DNA of 64,000 bases from assembly GCA_009760885.1 (NCBI GenBank), contig CM019701.1:38243197-38307196 (forward strand), read 5' to 3'. The first letter of the stretch is position 1, and the number at the start of each line of letters is the position of its first letter. The DNA comes from Achatina immaculata (lineage: Eukaryota; Mollusca; Gastropoda; Stylommatophora; Achatinidae). This document shows positions 32,797 through 47,700 of the stretch, piece after piece. A program made the position numbers and the translations under genes. The notes beneath the pieces are model-generated. The model was not told the origin of the DNA. It made no database searches and saw nothing but the letters and a program-made list of their open reading frames with translations.

Positions 32797-35700
32797 CTGG
32801 GAAATCCCCTATTGTTTGAAATGGAAGAAATAAGTAAGTGTGGGAACAATGAAATACTATTTCTCTAGAAGAAAAAAAAACAACTCATAGTCTATTATCA
32901 ACATGTCTAAATTCAATATTTACATAAAAAAAAGTGATTGATGGATATGCTTTCACACAAAACCATTAGGATCAGAAAACTAATGCTCATCAAGATAGAG
33001 ATGTGATGCTCTTATATTAGTGCACAACGGTGGCATGACAACCTGCAAGAAGACCTACGAGCCCACAGAGTGGACAACTGACAGGAGAAAACTAAAAACA
33101 GAAAGGAATGGAGAGAAGTCTTGTCTGCAGCAACAAGCCACAATGGCTTGGAAAGCTGAATGAATGAATTATATTAGTGTTCCTTATAGCAGTGTGTCAT
33201 AGTCTACTACAGTCTAGTAGAGATTCAATGTATTCTCAGGGTGGTGGAGCCTTATTAATAACCTTTTGTTAAAGTCTTCTCCAGAATGCTACAAAAAAAT
33301 TGACACTACAAATTCTCAATCCAATACAATGCTTTTTACTACTATTTCTTCATCACCGCATCAGCTGCCAAAAAACATTACAGGTACTGAAGTAAAAGCA
33401 TAAACATCCAACATAAATAGGTAACTTATCAGTAAGCCTTGGTTTGACCCACTGTCCAAAACAGATGATGCATTTCATGATTTTTCTCATAAAATCTACC
33501 AAGAAATGTTCTTAAATGTTTTTTTTTAAAAAATTACTTTCTTTTCTTGGTCATCTCCAAAAATGTAACAGTGACATGCCCTCTATATTTGCGCACACAC
33601 ATGCACCTTAATCTAAATAAATATCTGTCTATATTAACAAAGATTTACTTATTATATATAATCAAAATGTTAAATAATGAATTAGATCTGTACCCTCATT
33701 AGTGTATCTTTCAACTGTGGCTCAGTTCTCATTTTCTGTCGCATGAGCATGCTCTCTTGTGCAGTAAATCCTATCAATTCAGCAAGAACCTAGATGAAAC
33801 AGATTCACCTCTCTGACAATGGGTGAGGAAATTATAGGATAAAATAGCAACAAAAAAAAACTACACACACAAAGAAGAGCACCAGAGCAGAGGAACAATC
33901 AACCAAAGAAAGTGGAGACGGACATTATATGTAGGCTGGAAACTTTGAAGCAAGACAAACAACTGCACAAATCAAAGAAATATTCCCTTTCAGGCAAGCA
34001 TTACATAAATATAAATATTACAAACCGATTACATTCCCAACAATGATATAAAACTTTTCTTCCAATGATATTTGGTAATCAATGTCAGAAGAAAGTCTTC
34101 TCATAATGTCATGTTAATCATATTATCTTCTTACCACAAATATACTGGGTCATGCTACATCTGGAGCCCTGTGTTTTGTCAAGATCATGATGTGGTCTAA
34201 ACTTTTGTACGACCTCTCAATATACATCTTATTTCACATGCTCTATGCTAGTGATTCTCAAACTGTGATCAACAAAGCATCAAGTGGAGTCTATATTGTC
34301 ATATAGTGGAGTCATATAGGTAATATCTACCGCTCTTCAGAAAATAAAACTAAAGAATCTGTAGAGAGAAACAGACAGAACCACAAAGATAAGATTTTTA
34401 AAGGCATGCATCTTTCCCATTGCAACATATGCCTGTGAGACCTGGACACTTAACAAAACAGCTGAGAAACACATAAATGTCTTTGAATGTAAATGCTACA
34501 GAAGAGTACTTCAAATATCATGGACACAAAAAACAACAAATATATCCATACTGCAAGAACCTAATATTGAAGAAGGCCGTCTAGTAAAGAGGATTAAAGA
34601 GAGAAAACTTAATATTTTGGACACATTAAACGTCATGATAATCTAGAGAAGACCGTATTGGAAGGGTACATAATGGGAAAATGAAAGAGAGGAAGACCAA
34701 GGCGAAGATGACTTCAAGACATCGTTGATGATCTGCAAATGGATGCATCAGCAGCAGGCCATCTTGCTCACAACCAAGAGGCCTAAAGGAGTGCTGTTGG
34801 GGAGGCAAAATTCTGCAAGGGACATGCAAATGAATGAATGGGTAATATTGAAAATGAGTGGAAGTTTTTGATTTTAATATCAAGAGATGGGGGAATGCCA
34901 GATTTTCACAACCTTCAATGCTTGACAATCACTATTTCACTTACCTCCCATGACAAAAGTACTAAGTAGGAAACATTAACTGTTCTTTATATACTGTTCA
35001 AAAAAAGAAATGCAACAAATACGATGTTTCGATTTAAACTGAATTTGCTGATCAGACAAGGGCAAATTGCCTTGAAACATTCACTTCGACATCAACTTCA
35101 CGTGCTGACCTGAACTGTACTCGGCAGATGATTCATGAGCATAGAAAAGCGACACTAGTCAAAACAGTATTTTTGACAATAACTCATGACAGGTTCACGA
35201 GAATCCCATGAAACTTACTGAACACAAAACTCACTAAATTTTTTCATTACAAATTTAATGAATGCTTATAAAAGATTGACTCTCCTCGAATCAATTCATT
35301 TCAAAATTCAATGCGCAAGTATGGCTCATCTCACTACAGAACAACGACTCATCATCATTTGATGTTAAGAGACTGGACAGTCACAAAGTGTAGTGGCCAG
35401 ACAATTTAATGTGGTTAGAAGCACCATTAGACGATTTCAAGAAACTGGCTTAGCTGCAGACCGACAGCACAGTGGAAGACCCACAGACACAAATCCTGCC
35501 AAAGACCGTTTCATATGGCTGTGTCACCTCAGGAATCGATTTGCAATCTACGTCCTCAACAATCCAGTCAATGACATCACCCCGTCGAATTTCAGATAAA
35601 ACGGTCAGGAACTGGCTGCACGACGCTAGTCTTTGGGCTAGAAGACCCTACAGAGGCCCTGTTCTTACTGACCGGCATTGCCAGAACCTAGTGCAGTGGG

Positions 35701-38700
35701 CAAACCAGCATCGTCAATGGACCGTTGCAAATGATTGGAGAAGGGTTTGGTTTAGTGATGAATCATTCTTTCTGCTCCAGCAACATGACAGATAGAGAAG
35801 AGTTTACCGCGGAGTCCATGAGCACTACACCCAGAACTGTGGATGAGGCTCCTCCACATGGTGGTGGAAGTGTACTAGTGTGGGGGATGATCAACTTCAT
35901 GGGAAGAAGTGACCTGGTGTAAAATGAAGGACACCTGAATGCCCAATGAAACATCACTGAGATTCTTCGTCCTCACGTTCTTCCACTTCAGGCTGCACCA
36001 GGGTCGATTTTTCAGCAGGATAATGCTCGACCTCATGTGACACAACTCACCACCAAGTTCCTCACTGAAAACAATATCCAGACCATTCCATGTCATCAGA
36101 CACGAACCCAATAGAATACTTAAGGGATGAACTCAACAGACAAGTCTGCCAGTGAGACGTGGCACCAAACAATCTCTGACAGTTATCTCTTGCACTGCGG
36201 GAAGAGTGAGCAGCCACCCCACAACAGATCCAACGGCTAATCAGATCCATGTCAAGGAGATGTCGTTCTCTGATACAGGCCAGATGAGGCCATACACCTT
36301 ACTGAAACGGAGACCTCAGCCACAAAGAATAAAAGTCCAAACCAAATTTAATGAACACCATTTCATTGTTAAAGTCTTAAAGTTTCTTCATGCCAAGATT
36401 GAAACATTAATTCCGTAAAATAAAATGATACAAGTCTGAAATTTGGTGTCCATTACAACTACAGTAGTGATGCATTTCTTTTTTTTGAACAGTATATCAT
36501 AAAACCTATTACATATGAGCATAGTAGTGACATATACAGGTACCCAATACAAATGGGTTAAACAGAAGATAAATATTATACTGGGGTGCCGTAGAAGTCT
36601 GACAAACTGACATCCAGAGAGGCTGAGCCATCATTTATCTTACATGCAAGAGACCAGTAGGCTCCTCCATTATGGTTCAGTTTGCCCGTCAAGGTTGCAA
36701 TATATGCCTGGAAGAGAGGGTGAAATTTTTTTTAAAAAAAATTATGAGGTTAATAAAGTTCATTTTGAACAGCTGTCATTAACTATATAATCCAAATATT
36801 TGCTGGCATGGTTCTGACCTTCAGCCTTGCTGATGACTCCTGTCAATTTACTGGAGTTGTCTCATCATGCATTAGTTAGGTTCATAAATAAACATTACAA
36901 GGAAAATTCTATCATCAAATGACCATTAATCACAAGTTAACAGGAAATTTCTGAAAAGCAAATGTCAAAATTTGTTGATCAAAGCAGATGAAAGGAATGT
37001 GTTAACTGTTTTCAGGGACTGCTGAAATACTTTTTTTCTTTTTTGTTAAAGTACTATCGCTCTTGGCCAATTTAATTTCTCTCTGAGTTTTGTTACACAT
37101 TTCATAACCAGTTAGCAACTGCCTACAACCCTAAAGATAAAAAAACATGAAATCAGTTCTTAAGACTCTCAGTTCAGTCACATGCTGACATGAGGTATGG
37201 TCATTTGTACTTATGGCCAAGGTCCCATAAAAATGTTTAATGTTTTGTAATTCATTTTCTGATTAATTTTACACACATCTGCTGTTCTCCATATATAAAA
37301 TTTACTATAAGACAAGAGGAGGAAATGAACAAGCACACTGCATCATCATTTAGTGAGTGAATACTATAAACTCTCAAGAAATGATCAAGTGATAATCTTC
37401 CAGCTGAGAACAGGACACTGCAAGCTGAGACTCTATACCAAAAGCTGAAACAGACCTATGTGCTTGTGGCAAAAAGCATACATAACATGACATCTTCCAG
37501 AGATGTCAGATACACTCAGGTAAAGGACCCGGGCAGACCCCAGTAGGATAAGTTCTATGGCAAGGGCAAAAAAAAAAAACAAAAACAAAAACCACAGATG
37601 AATCTGTTGCATCTGTTTATAGAAATATGATGGCAGAGTCAATGATGAAGAAGAAATCTGGTGAGTACAAAATATTTTCATGTGGGTGTGTCACTGATTA
37701 AGTTGTTACAGTATAATTCTTCAATGAATGTGCTGTGATTCATTTTTATGTTATTAGTTTCCCTGAAGTTACTGTGCTAATTTGTATTTTTTTGGTATTT
37801 TTACTCTTCCTGTGCCATAGGAAAAAACGTGGACGTTTGGTTGGGTGCCGGAGTAAAAGCGCAGATATTGATATGTATAGGGGGGTATAGTTGTAAAATT
37901 GAACGAAACACAGTATTTCCATGTACTTCCATGTACTTATTATGTTTCAAAATATAACTAAATGTACAAAGATTTCATAAATGCAGAGTGTTTTTAGGAA
38001 AAAAGAAGTAATGTGATATTTTTAGACAATGACTGTGTCCATTTTACCATCGGATAGGTCTAGATCCACACTATGTATCATCTGAGATGCATAGAACCAT
38101 CTGTCAATGTTGTACTGTGATTCTGTGTTGCATTATCACTAAAATAATGTCTGAAATAACCTTCTCCAGTCGTCCAATATGTCTAGATCTACTTGGGATA
38201 CATTCAAGAACAGTGGTCTGGTTAAAGGCCATGTCCATACCCCACCTACGTCACCAAAAATTGAAATTTCTCGATCAATAACTTCACTTTTTTATGCTCC
38301 ACATCGCTCATTACTAGGCACTCTTCCGCCGTGATGGAAAAGGTCACGGGGCATGCGCACTAAATGTTTACAATTTAACATTACACCAGTGTTTTAATGA
38401 AACAAACCAAATGTCAGATTTTTTACGACTGGTACCACGTGAGAAACCGGAAGCGTCAGGATTCTAACAACCAGCACGGGAAAAGTTAAAATGATGGTAA
38501 ACATATTTATTCATCTTATAACACATATGGTAGTATGTAGGTGGTGGTTAACCCCCCCCCCCCCAATTTATGACCAATATATGGCCAAATCAACTTACAG
38601 CCTTGTTTCAGATGCCACCATAAATTGGTGCGTGAAAGTACACAAGTCAGCAATTCTTGTAGCACTCTTCTATACATGTTAAAACTTATTCATTGAAACA

Positions 38701-41700
38701 ATGTAAATCACCATCTAAACTTTTCATATCTCATATTAACTTCAGATAAAGAATATAACAGATTATGCAAGGTAATGGTTCTTCATCAGTCAAGTTTTAA
38801 ATGATACTAAATCTGGAAACTCTCTGCCTGGGTGAAGTGTGCAGTCTTCTCCTGGTTTATGTGCCAGCTTCTGTCTCAAATCCAACCCCCTGATAAATTT
38901 GATGATATTGGAATATTTGGGCTGGGCACTCCTGTTGAGAAAATATTACTTATCTGTGTGAACACCTTCTTCTGCGTTCGAGGTTGTTGGTCACATCAGA
39001 ACCTGATCCCTTTCGACATGGCAAAGCTCACAGTCCTCTCCAGATCCTAACAGGAGCCCCAAAGCTTTTGCCCCAAGCTTGTGTCCTCTGGCCATGTCTC
39101 ATGCCTCAGGTCAGCATGGTTTGGGCACTCTTGAAGGATATGTTCTGGAGTCTGGACTCCACTGCCACATGGACACTCATCTGTATGATCTAAGACATTT
39201 TAAGTCGATGTAGGTGGCTTAGTAGTCTAAATTACCTATACACACAGAACCACATCTTACCTTCACAGTTACAGAAACTGGGAGCTGCAGTTTTGCCATA
39301 TCAGACAAATATCGAAATGGCATACCACCAGCTACTTTCAATTTCTCTGTAGAAGAGAAATATTTTAGGCTACAACTGAATGGTTTCTCTACAAATGTGG
39401 TAACAAGTTGGTCCAAGTTAAGCTGGAAATACCAAAAAAAAGAAAACTGGTCTGATTAAAAAATTTATAACATCAAATGAGGTGGATGAGTTCAGTGAAT
39501 CTTATTTTAATCAGTTTCTGAATGTCTGTTCAAAGAATATGCTACACAGTCAAACAAAGAAATACTAAATCAATTGAAACTGAATAAATAATGATAAACA
39601 TAAGAATCAGTCAATTAAAATACTCTGATCAAATCAAGAGGTATAAAGCAAAAATGAAAACCATATCTGATGGAAAAGATGAAGGAAAAAAAAAACAGCA
39701 AGATATGAACTTCTGAAAAAGATGTCCTTTCCCCAATAACTGTTAAATCTGACCATACAATGTTACCTCTTGCTTCACTACTGTCTGTGGCTGGACTTTT
39801 GAAACAATCATCATGACCTTTTGACAAGACTATATGAAGTTGCTACTGGGGGGAACTATGCAAAACACTTATAATCACAATGTAGACAAATATGGCCCAA
39901 CACATTACTGTAAGCCATTAGTTCACGATGGCCAATGCTAGTATTAATAAATAACTTGTAATATCAAATATACTGGCTTGACTTGGACACCTCAAGGGAA
40001 AAGAAAGTGAGACAGGCCACTGGGGACATGGATATGCACAATACAGGAAAAACTTAAAGGAACCCAGAAAGACATGGTCTGAGGTATCCTGTGACTTGCT
40101 CAAAACATCACCTCTGTTGATGACTTATGCTCCACTGGGAATACTGATGATGAATATCAAAATGGAGTGTTCTTTCTTCTTGCAGCAGATCTGAAATGTG
40201 GTCCCAACACCAAGAGGAACAAACTGCTTTCAAACAGCTCATTAGCTTCAACACAATAAGGAGACATGAGATAGCCTTGACCCATCATTAACTCTTCCCG
40301 CGCTGTAGGAAGAAACGTGGACATTCAGTTGGATGCCGAAATAAAAGTGCGGGTCTTGATATGTTTAGGGGGTATAGTTGTAAAATGGAATGGAAAACAG
40401 TATTTCCATATATTTATTATGTTTCAAAGTACAAATGTATGAAAATTTCGTAAATGCAGAGTTTTTTAGGAAAAAAGAAGTAATGTTTTTAGACAATGAC
40501 TGTGCCAACTCACCATCGGCTAGGTCTAGATCTACACTACTTACCATCTGAGATGTCTAGATCTACTTGTCGATCTCGCATTGTGATTCTATGTTGCATT
40601 CTCACTAAATTAATGTCTGAAATAACCTCCTAACTACTTCTCCAGTCATCTGTCTAGATCTACTTGGGATACATTCAAGAGCATTGGGTGGTCACAGGCA
40701 TGTCCATACCCCTATCTACATCATCAAAAATTGAAAATTTTCCATGTTTCTCTTCCTTTTTCTCACTTGGCATCGCTCGTAACTAAGCACTCTTTTACCA
40801 TTTTGAAAAGTGTCACCGGAAACGCGGACGAAATATGTACAATCTAAATGTTACACCGGTTGTTTTATCGAAACAAACCAAGAGCCACTATATTGACCCT
40901 ACGTACAAATCGGGAAACCGGAAGGATTGATAAAGTGACCCAAGGCACAGGAAGAGTTAAAACACGCCATCTCTGTTCTTTACATTTCATACACAAAAAT
41001 ACAGAACTGGCAAACATGAACATCAACACCAACTCACCATCACAATCAGTTGTTGCTGGAAATGAACTGACCAATACTCTAGATAATTTCATCTGACAAT
41101 CATTTTGTTCCTTTCTTGTATGAGATTCCATGCACACGCCATCTGTCCTGATAGCATTAGGAAGAGTAGTTGAAATGTTCATGCAGAACTTGGAACTCCT
41201 GACTGAAGAAATGTCTGAACTTGGGGAAATTTCGGCTACATACTCTTTATTTTTCTCAGATGTGGAAAATGAATGAGAATTTGGATTATCGTAAATCATG
41301 ATACACTCATCATCTAATGTTTGATCTGATTTGCTTCCAAGAGAACTGTGTGAAAACATGTCTGAAAGTTTACATTGTTTCTTAGCTTGTGATGCACCAG
41401 AGCTTCGAAGACCACTAGCTCTTTCTTGAAGATCCGACTTTGTTCTAAAAGGCTCAGTTTTTTTAATACTTGCTCTCTGTGTATAATCTGAAGGGTACAT
41501 TATAGATGATGATTTTGGTTTCATGTAAGAGTTTTCTCTTACATTTAAAGGATTTAAAGGTGAGCACTTCTTATTGTTGCTGATATTGTTCTGTTTGTGA
41601 ACAAATGAAGATTTGGTTTCTGTACTAACTGGGAGCTGTGTCTCTTTTGATGAATGAAATCCATTATTTCTTCCACTAGTATGAGAAATTGGTGTGATTT

Positions 41701-44700
41701 TGTTTGGATGAACACTTTCAAATAACTCATCATCACTAGAACAGACATAATCTACATCAACAAGTTCAGAAATCTCATCATCAAAAACTTCCACTTCATT
41801 CTCCTGAACACTGAAGATGTTATTCTGCTCTTGATGTTTGTTTTTCACAGTCTGACTTGTGTTTGTTGAGTGTGAAGTGTGACCAAATCTTTTAACAGAT
41901 ACCTTCTCTGCACTTTCAGTGTTCTGCAGCATCAGTCTGTCACAAGTCTGATTTCTTCCATAAGAAAAAGATGAAGTACTTCCACACTGTGGTTTATGAG
42001 GACGGAAGTTCTTGCAAGTTTCATCAACAGTCTCTTCACCTGCATCTCTGGCTAAAGTAAAGTCCAGAGCATCAATTTCTTCTAAATCCATCTCATCATT
42101 GAAGCAATCATTGTAGTCTATTTCATTATCCCACTAAAAAAAAAAAAAAAATGTTAACATGATAATCTCTCTTCATTACAAAAAATACAGCAAACTTAAT
42201 TCATGCAATGCTTTTTCCTGGTAAAGAACCAATGAACAAATGCAGGAGAAAACTGAGCTAAATGTGATGGTGGAACTTCATTCAACTGATCTAAATGTTA
42301 AAGGTACACCAAAGAAAAATCTGATGAAGAACTTCACTCAGAGCTGACACCAAATGGTACTTCCAGGAAAATATACCACATATTTACTGTTGTCAGACCA
42401 TACAAGATCTATGTCAAGTGTGAAGGTCTATGGGATGTGAAGTGACAGTAACTTTATATTTCATAGACTTGGCTTCAGGAATAATCTTCAAATGGATGCA
42501 TCAGCATCAGGCCACCTTGTTTACAACCTAGAGGCCTACAGGTGAGCTGTGCAAAGTTCCACAAGGGACATGCAAATGACTGACTGAGCTTCAGGAAATG
42601 AAGACTTTGGGATATAACTTCATTTACAAACAAGTGAACACAAGTTAGCTGAAACTAATAAGCATTTTTAAAGAAGTCAGCTTTGTCTATGGTCAATACT
42701 GTTTGACACACACATGTGCTTCAGTTCTTCATAGTTCTCTTCTTGTTTATATTTTGTTTTCTGATATGAAGTTTACCTGCCATAAAAAGACATTTTTACC
42801 AGTTCTCTAAATTTATCAATGTTCTCATACTATATATATTATATAACCATACCACAAACTGCTGTGATTCATATTTTGGTTTGTTCTGACAAAACATATT
42901 TTTTGTGGGTGAAATAATTTTTTTAAAAATTACACAGGTATTATCGGACTTCAAAATATTTCTAATACTGAAATATTAAAAAAAAAAAAAAGCCATGTGG
43001 TTAGAAAATGCTTTCTAAATACATTAAACATACAGACCAATCTGTCATTTGCTAAAACATGACACAAATGGTCATAATGTCATGTGCTGACATAAGCTAA
43101 TTTTTAAAAAAATAACAGTCTTCTCATCCAGTTCTCTCTATATATGCCAACTTCAATATTTATAACTTTGTTAAACCCAACTCTTAGGAGAACATCAGAA
43201 GAGTTAAGGAAACTGTGATATAATGTTACCTCTTGCTTCACTACTGTCTGTGGCTGGACTTTTGAAATGACATTCAGTATCTTTCCTTGCCCAAATTTTG
43301 ATACACAGTGTGGCCCCTGCTTTAAAGGCAGCAGCACTGGGTTAGCTGACATAGTTGGCAGTGTTTCTTGTTTTACACACATGGGCTTCAACATGGCTTG
43401 AGGCTGATAACTTCTTTGAATGCTGCTGCTCTCTCTCTTAATAAATGGTTTCTGTGAATTGTCCAGCTTCTTGTCAACTCCACGAAAAATAAATTTTCCA
43501 GAGAACTCTTTCTTTGCATGTTTTCCCTCATCTTTTCTATTTTTGATCCTATTGGAAGAAATTTTTACATATTTAAATTACTGTCTGAAATTTATACTTA
43601 ATATAAAAAATTTATTGGTGAAGCTTGAATTAAATGTTAAACAGCACCACTAGTCCTTGCTCTACTGTACAGAGGCACCAAGACTGAGGCCAAAGAGATA
43701 AGAACAAGCAATTTCTTCCATTTGGTAATGTCTCAGAATAAAAGCAAAGTAAAGGAGAGCAATTCAAAATCAAGCAAGTCTTTGTTTCTCTCAACATGAA
43801 GACGTATGAACTCAGCACATCCAAAACAAGATAATAAAGAGAGCCTAGAGTTAACAACGGGAGTTTGGCGTAAGGCCAACAACCTCATCCCGAGATGGGG
43901 AAAAATCCTGCCGTTATGGAATCTCGCAACAGTTGTAACCGAGCATCAAAGACACCAACTCTGCATGCCATTAACGACTAAAAATTCATCAGCTCCAAAT
44001 GCATAACAAAAATCGAATTTTGGAATGTAAGAACAATGGCCGCAACAACAAAAACTGCTCAGGTACTAAAAGAAATGGATAGATATCACCTAGGTGTGTT
44101 GGGCATCAGTGAAATGCATTGGCCGGAAGCAGGGAAAAGAATGGCGGAAAACCATAAGTTAATAACATATTCTGGCAGAGATGATGGGAAATACCAAGAA
44201 GGAATGGGTATAATCATGTCATCTGCAACAGCAAATAGCCTTTCAGAATGGGAACAAGTGCAAAAAATCGTATGATAAGAGCACGATACAAAATAAGGCA
44301 CAGAAGAATGACAATCATACAATGCTATGCACTAACGAACGATACAGATGATAAAATAAAAGACCATTTCTATTACCAACTACAACAACTTATCAACAAA
44401 GTACCTAAACACGACATCTTAATTGTCATGAGAGATTTCAATGCCAAGGTAGGAAAAGAAAACACAGATGTCGAAAAAGTAATGGGGAAAGAAGGAATTG
44501 ATACAATAAATCAGAATGGAGAAAGATCAACTGAAATATGTCTAATAGAGGGCATGGTCATTGGAGGAACAATATTTCCACACAAAGAAATACATAAAAC
44601 AACATTGATATCTCCAGATGATAGAACCAGAAACCAGATAGATCATTTTTGTATTAGAAAAAAATTCAGAACATCTCTGATAGATATATATAGGGGTACA

Positions 44701-47700
44701 GATGTCAACAGTGATCACAACCTGTGAATAGGGAAGATAAGACTTAAACTGAAAAGCCAACACAAGAAAGCAGTACTCAGAAAGATAAACAGTCATAGCA
44801 TTCAAGAAGAAAATACCAACAGTGATTTCAATATGGAACTTACCAATCATTTCACAGCACTCAGCAAAGTAAACGAGACAAATATAGATGAATTATGGAA
44901 TTCATACAGCACAGCCATAATCACGGCAGCAAAAGCATGTGCTGGACTGCAATTAACAAGTAGAAAAGCATGGATATCAGATAACACATGGAAATACATA
45001 AACGAAAGAAGAGCAGCCAAATTAGCCATGTTGAATATAAAGACAGATCTTGGAAAAGTTTTGGCAAAAGCAGCATACAAAGAACTAGATAATAAAGTAA
45101 AAAGTTAAGCTAGAAGAGACAAAAGAGAATATATGGACAATATGGCAAAAGAAGCAGAACATGCAGCAAAAACAGGAGACAGCAAAACTCTATATAACAT
45201 ACAGAAGAAGCTAACAGGTGCTATTACCTCCAGAGAAAGACCAGTCTTTAGCAAAACAGGTAACCTATTAACATCAAGTAAAGACCAAAAACGAAGATGG
45301 GCCGAACACTTCCAAATGAATTAATAAATCTTGAAATCGATTTACCAGTCCCACAACTAAATGTCAACTTAGATGAAGTTACACTGAATGAAACTGAAAC
45401 AGCAGTGAATCTAATGGCTAACAACAAAGCTGCAGGCGAAGATGAAATAACACCTGAAATGTTAATTAAAAGCTATCAATAGTGACAACATGAGACAACA
45501 ATACAGAATGTTTAATAAAATTTAGAAAGAAGAAGTCCCTTCTAAACGGAAAAAGGGAATCATTGTTAAAATACCCAAATATGACAGTGACTGCAATAAC
45601 TGGAGGGGTGTAACCTTACTATCAGTTGTTTCAAAGCTGTTTTGTAAAGTGATTCTGAATAGAATTAAGGATGTAGTGGATACTGCAATGAGAGAAGAAC
45701 AGGCAGGATTTCGAAAAGAGATAAGCTGTCTTGACCATATCTTTACTCTAAGAATATATACTTGAAGAACATAGTGAAAAGCAGAAACCACTAATCCTGA
45801 GCTTCATAGACTTTAAAAAGCATTTGATAGCATACACAGAGATTCATTGTGGAGAATTTTAAGTCTATATGGAATACCATCTAAAACTGTCAACATCTTT
45901 AGAGATCTCTACAAGGGATATGTTTGTGCAGTCAAGACAGAAGAAGGAATGAGCAAATAGTTTCAGATTCAAACAGGTGTGAAACAAAGATGTATATTAT
46001 CTCCATAACACAATAATTGATGTATAAGTATACAACTATACACTAAACACTGCAGTAAAGCTGTGATACTAGAATGTATAAAATTGGAAAAAAGTAGGAG
46101 CAGCTTTATTACTTAACGATTACAAAGTTGTGACTTGTCTGGCGGTGTGTGTCAGGAATGGATCTGGTAGGACGTGGAAATTGTTTAAATAGAGACCTGT
46201 GACATGTGGTCGGTGGGTTGTAACTGGGAGTGGTGGATGGGGAACCGGGGAGGGGAGAGAGAGTGACGCACTACTGGCCTAGCTAGGAGAATTTGAAACA
46301 GGTGATTGGGGAAGAGGTGTTGCAGAGAAGAGGGGTTGCTGAGAAAATAGCGGGGTTGCAGAGTGATGCTGTGAGGAAGTTTGAAAAGTAAAAAGGGGTG
46401 GATTTAGTGGAGAGGTACTATAATGACTGAAGAAGATGATGTTACGTGTAACTAAACAGCGAGTTTAACCCATGTGGTTCGAACGGGCTATTTTCTCAGC
46501 AACCCCTCTTCTCTGCAACACCTCTTCCCCAATCACCTGTTTCAAATTCTCCTAGCTAGGCCAGTAGTGCGTCACTCTCTCTCCCCTCCCCGGTTCCCCA
46601 TCCACCACTCCCAGTTACAACCCACCGACCACATGTCACAGGTCTCTATTTAAACAATTTCCACGTCCTACCAGATCCATTCCTGACACACACCGCCAGA
46701 CAAGCCACACCTTGCAATTTACAGCTAAGTACTTTTTTTTACAGTATTCATGTAAATCTATACTTTATCTCCTCTCCCTATTTCTTCATCCTGTATGTTT
46801 TTGTATGATTAAGGTTAACGCCGAAACCTCACAACTTTGTAATCGTTAAGTAATAAAGCTGCTCCTACTTTTTTCCAATTTTATACATTCTCGTATATTA
46901 TCTCCATTGCTTTTTGGAACTGCTATAGACTTTATAATGAAAAGATGCTGTACTGTTAAAACCGGCATTGATTGGGTACATAGGACCTAAACAGATGATC
47001 TTGATTTTGCAGATGACAAACTCTTATCAGTGACAGTGTGAAATCGATGCAGGAAAAAACAGATTTACTGTCTTCCTTGGCTAGCAAAATAGGTCTTGAA
47101 ATTAACAAAGACAAAACAAAAATTATGAAATTTCTCATTAATCAAGAAGGAAAAATATATGTAGAAAGAACAGCTGTTGGTGAAGTCAACCAATTTGCAC
47201 ACCTTTGCAGCTACATAGACCATTGGTGACACCAGGAAGGAAGTTAGAATTGCAAAAGCAGCATTGTCCTTCAAAAATCTTGAGAACATATGGAATTCAA
47301 AAGTTATAAGCACAAAAACCAAGTTAAGATTATTCAATTCAAATGTGATATCCACCCTCATTTATGCATGCAAAATAACTAAAGAAATAGACAAGAAATT
47401 AGACTGTTTTGAAAACAAATGCCTAAGGAAAATACTTGGTATAAAGTGGAACGAATTTAAGAACAACACAGAGATAAGACAGATGAGCAAACAACCTGTC
47501 TCATGGGTGATCAGAAAAAGAAGATGGACATATGTGGGCCATGTGATAAGAAAAAACATATGTGGGCCATGTGATGAGAAGAAACAATCAGAGAATACCA
47601 ATACAAGCTATCAACTGGAGCACAACTGGCCAAAGAAAAAGAGGTCGACCACGTGAAACTCTAAAGAGGACACTGTTAAGAGAGGCCAGTTCAGTGGGCA

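Noticed and set aside
39767..39817. Extra RMI1 exon
   Set aside because: The flanking AG and GT give 51 bases, phase 0 to 0, which fits neither neighbour with the strong donor, and the usable frames differ from the original exon. Treated as a duplicated scrap.
40140..40290. Hidden RMI1 exon upstream of the MITE on the - strand
   Set aside because: An open stretch exists, but it has no similarity to RMI1 and lacks a matching acceptor and donor in phase.
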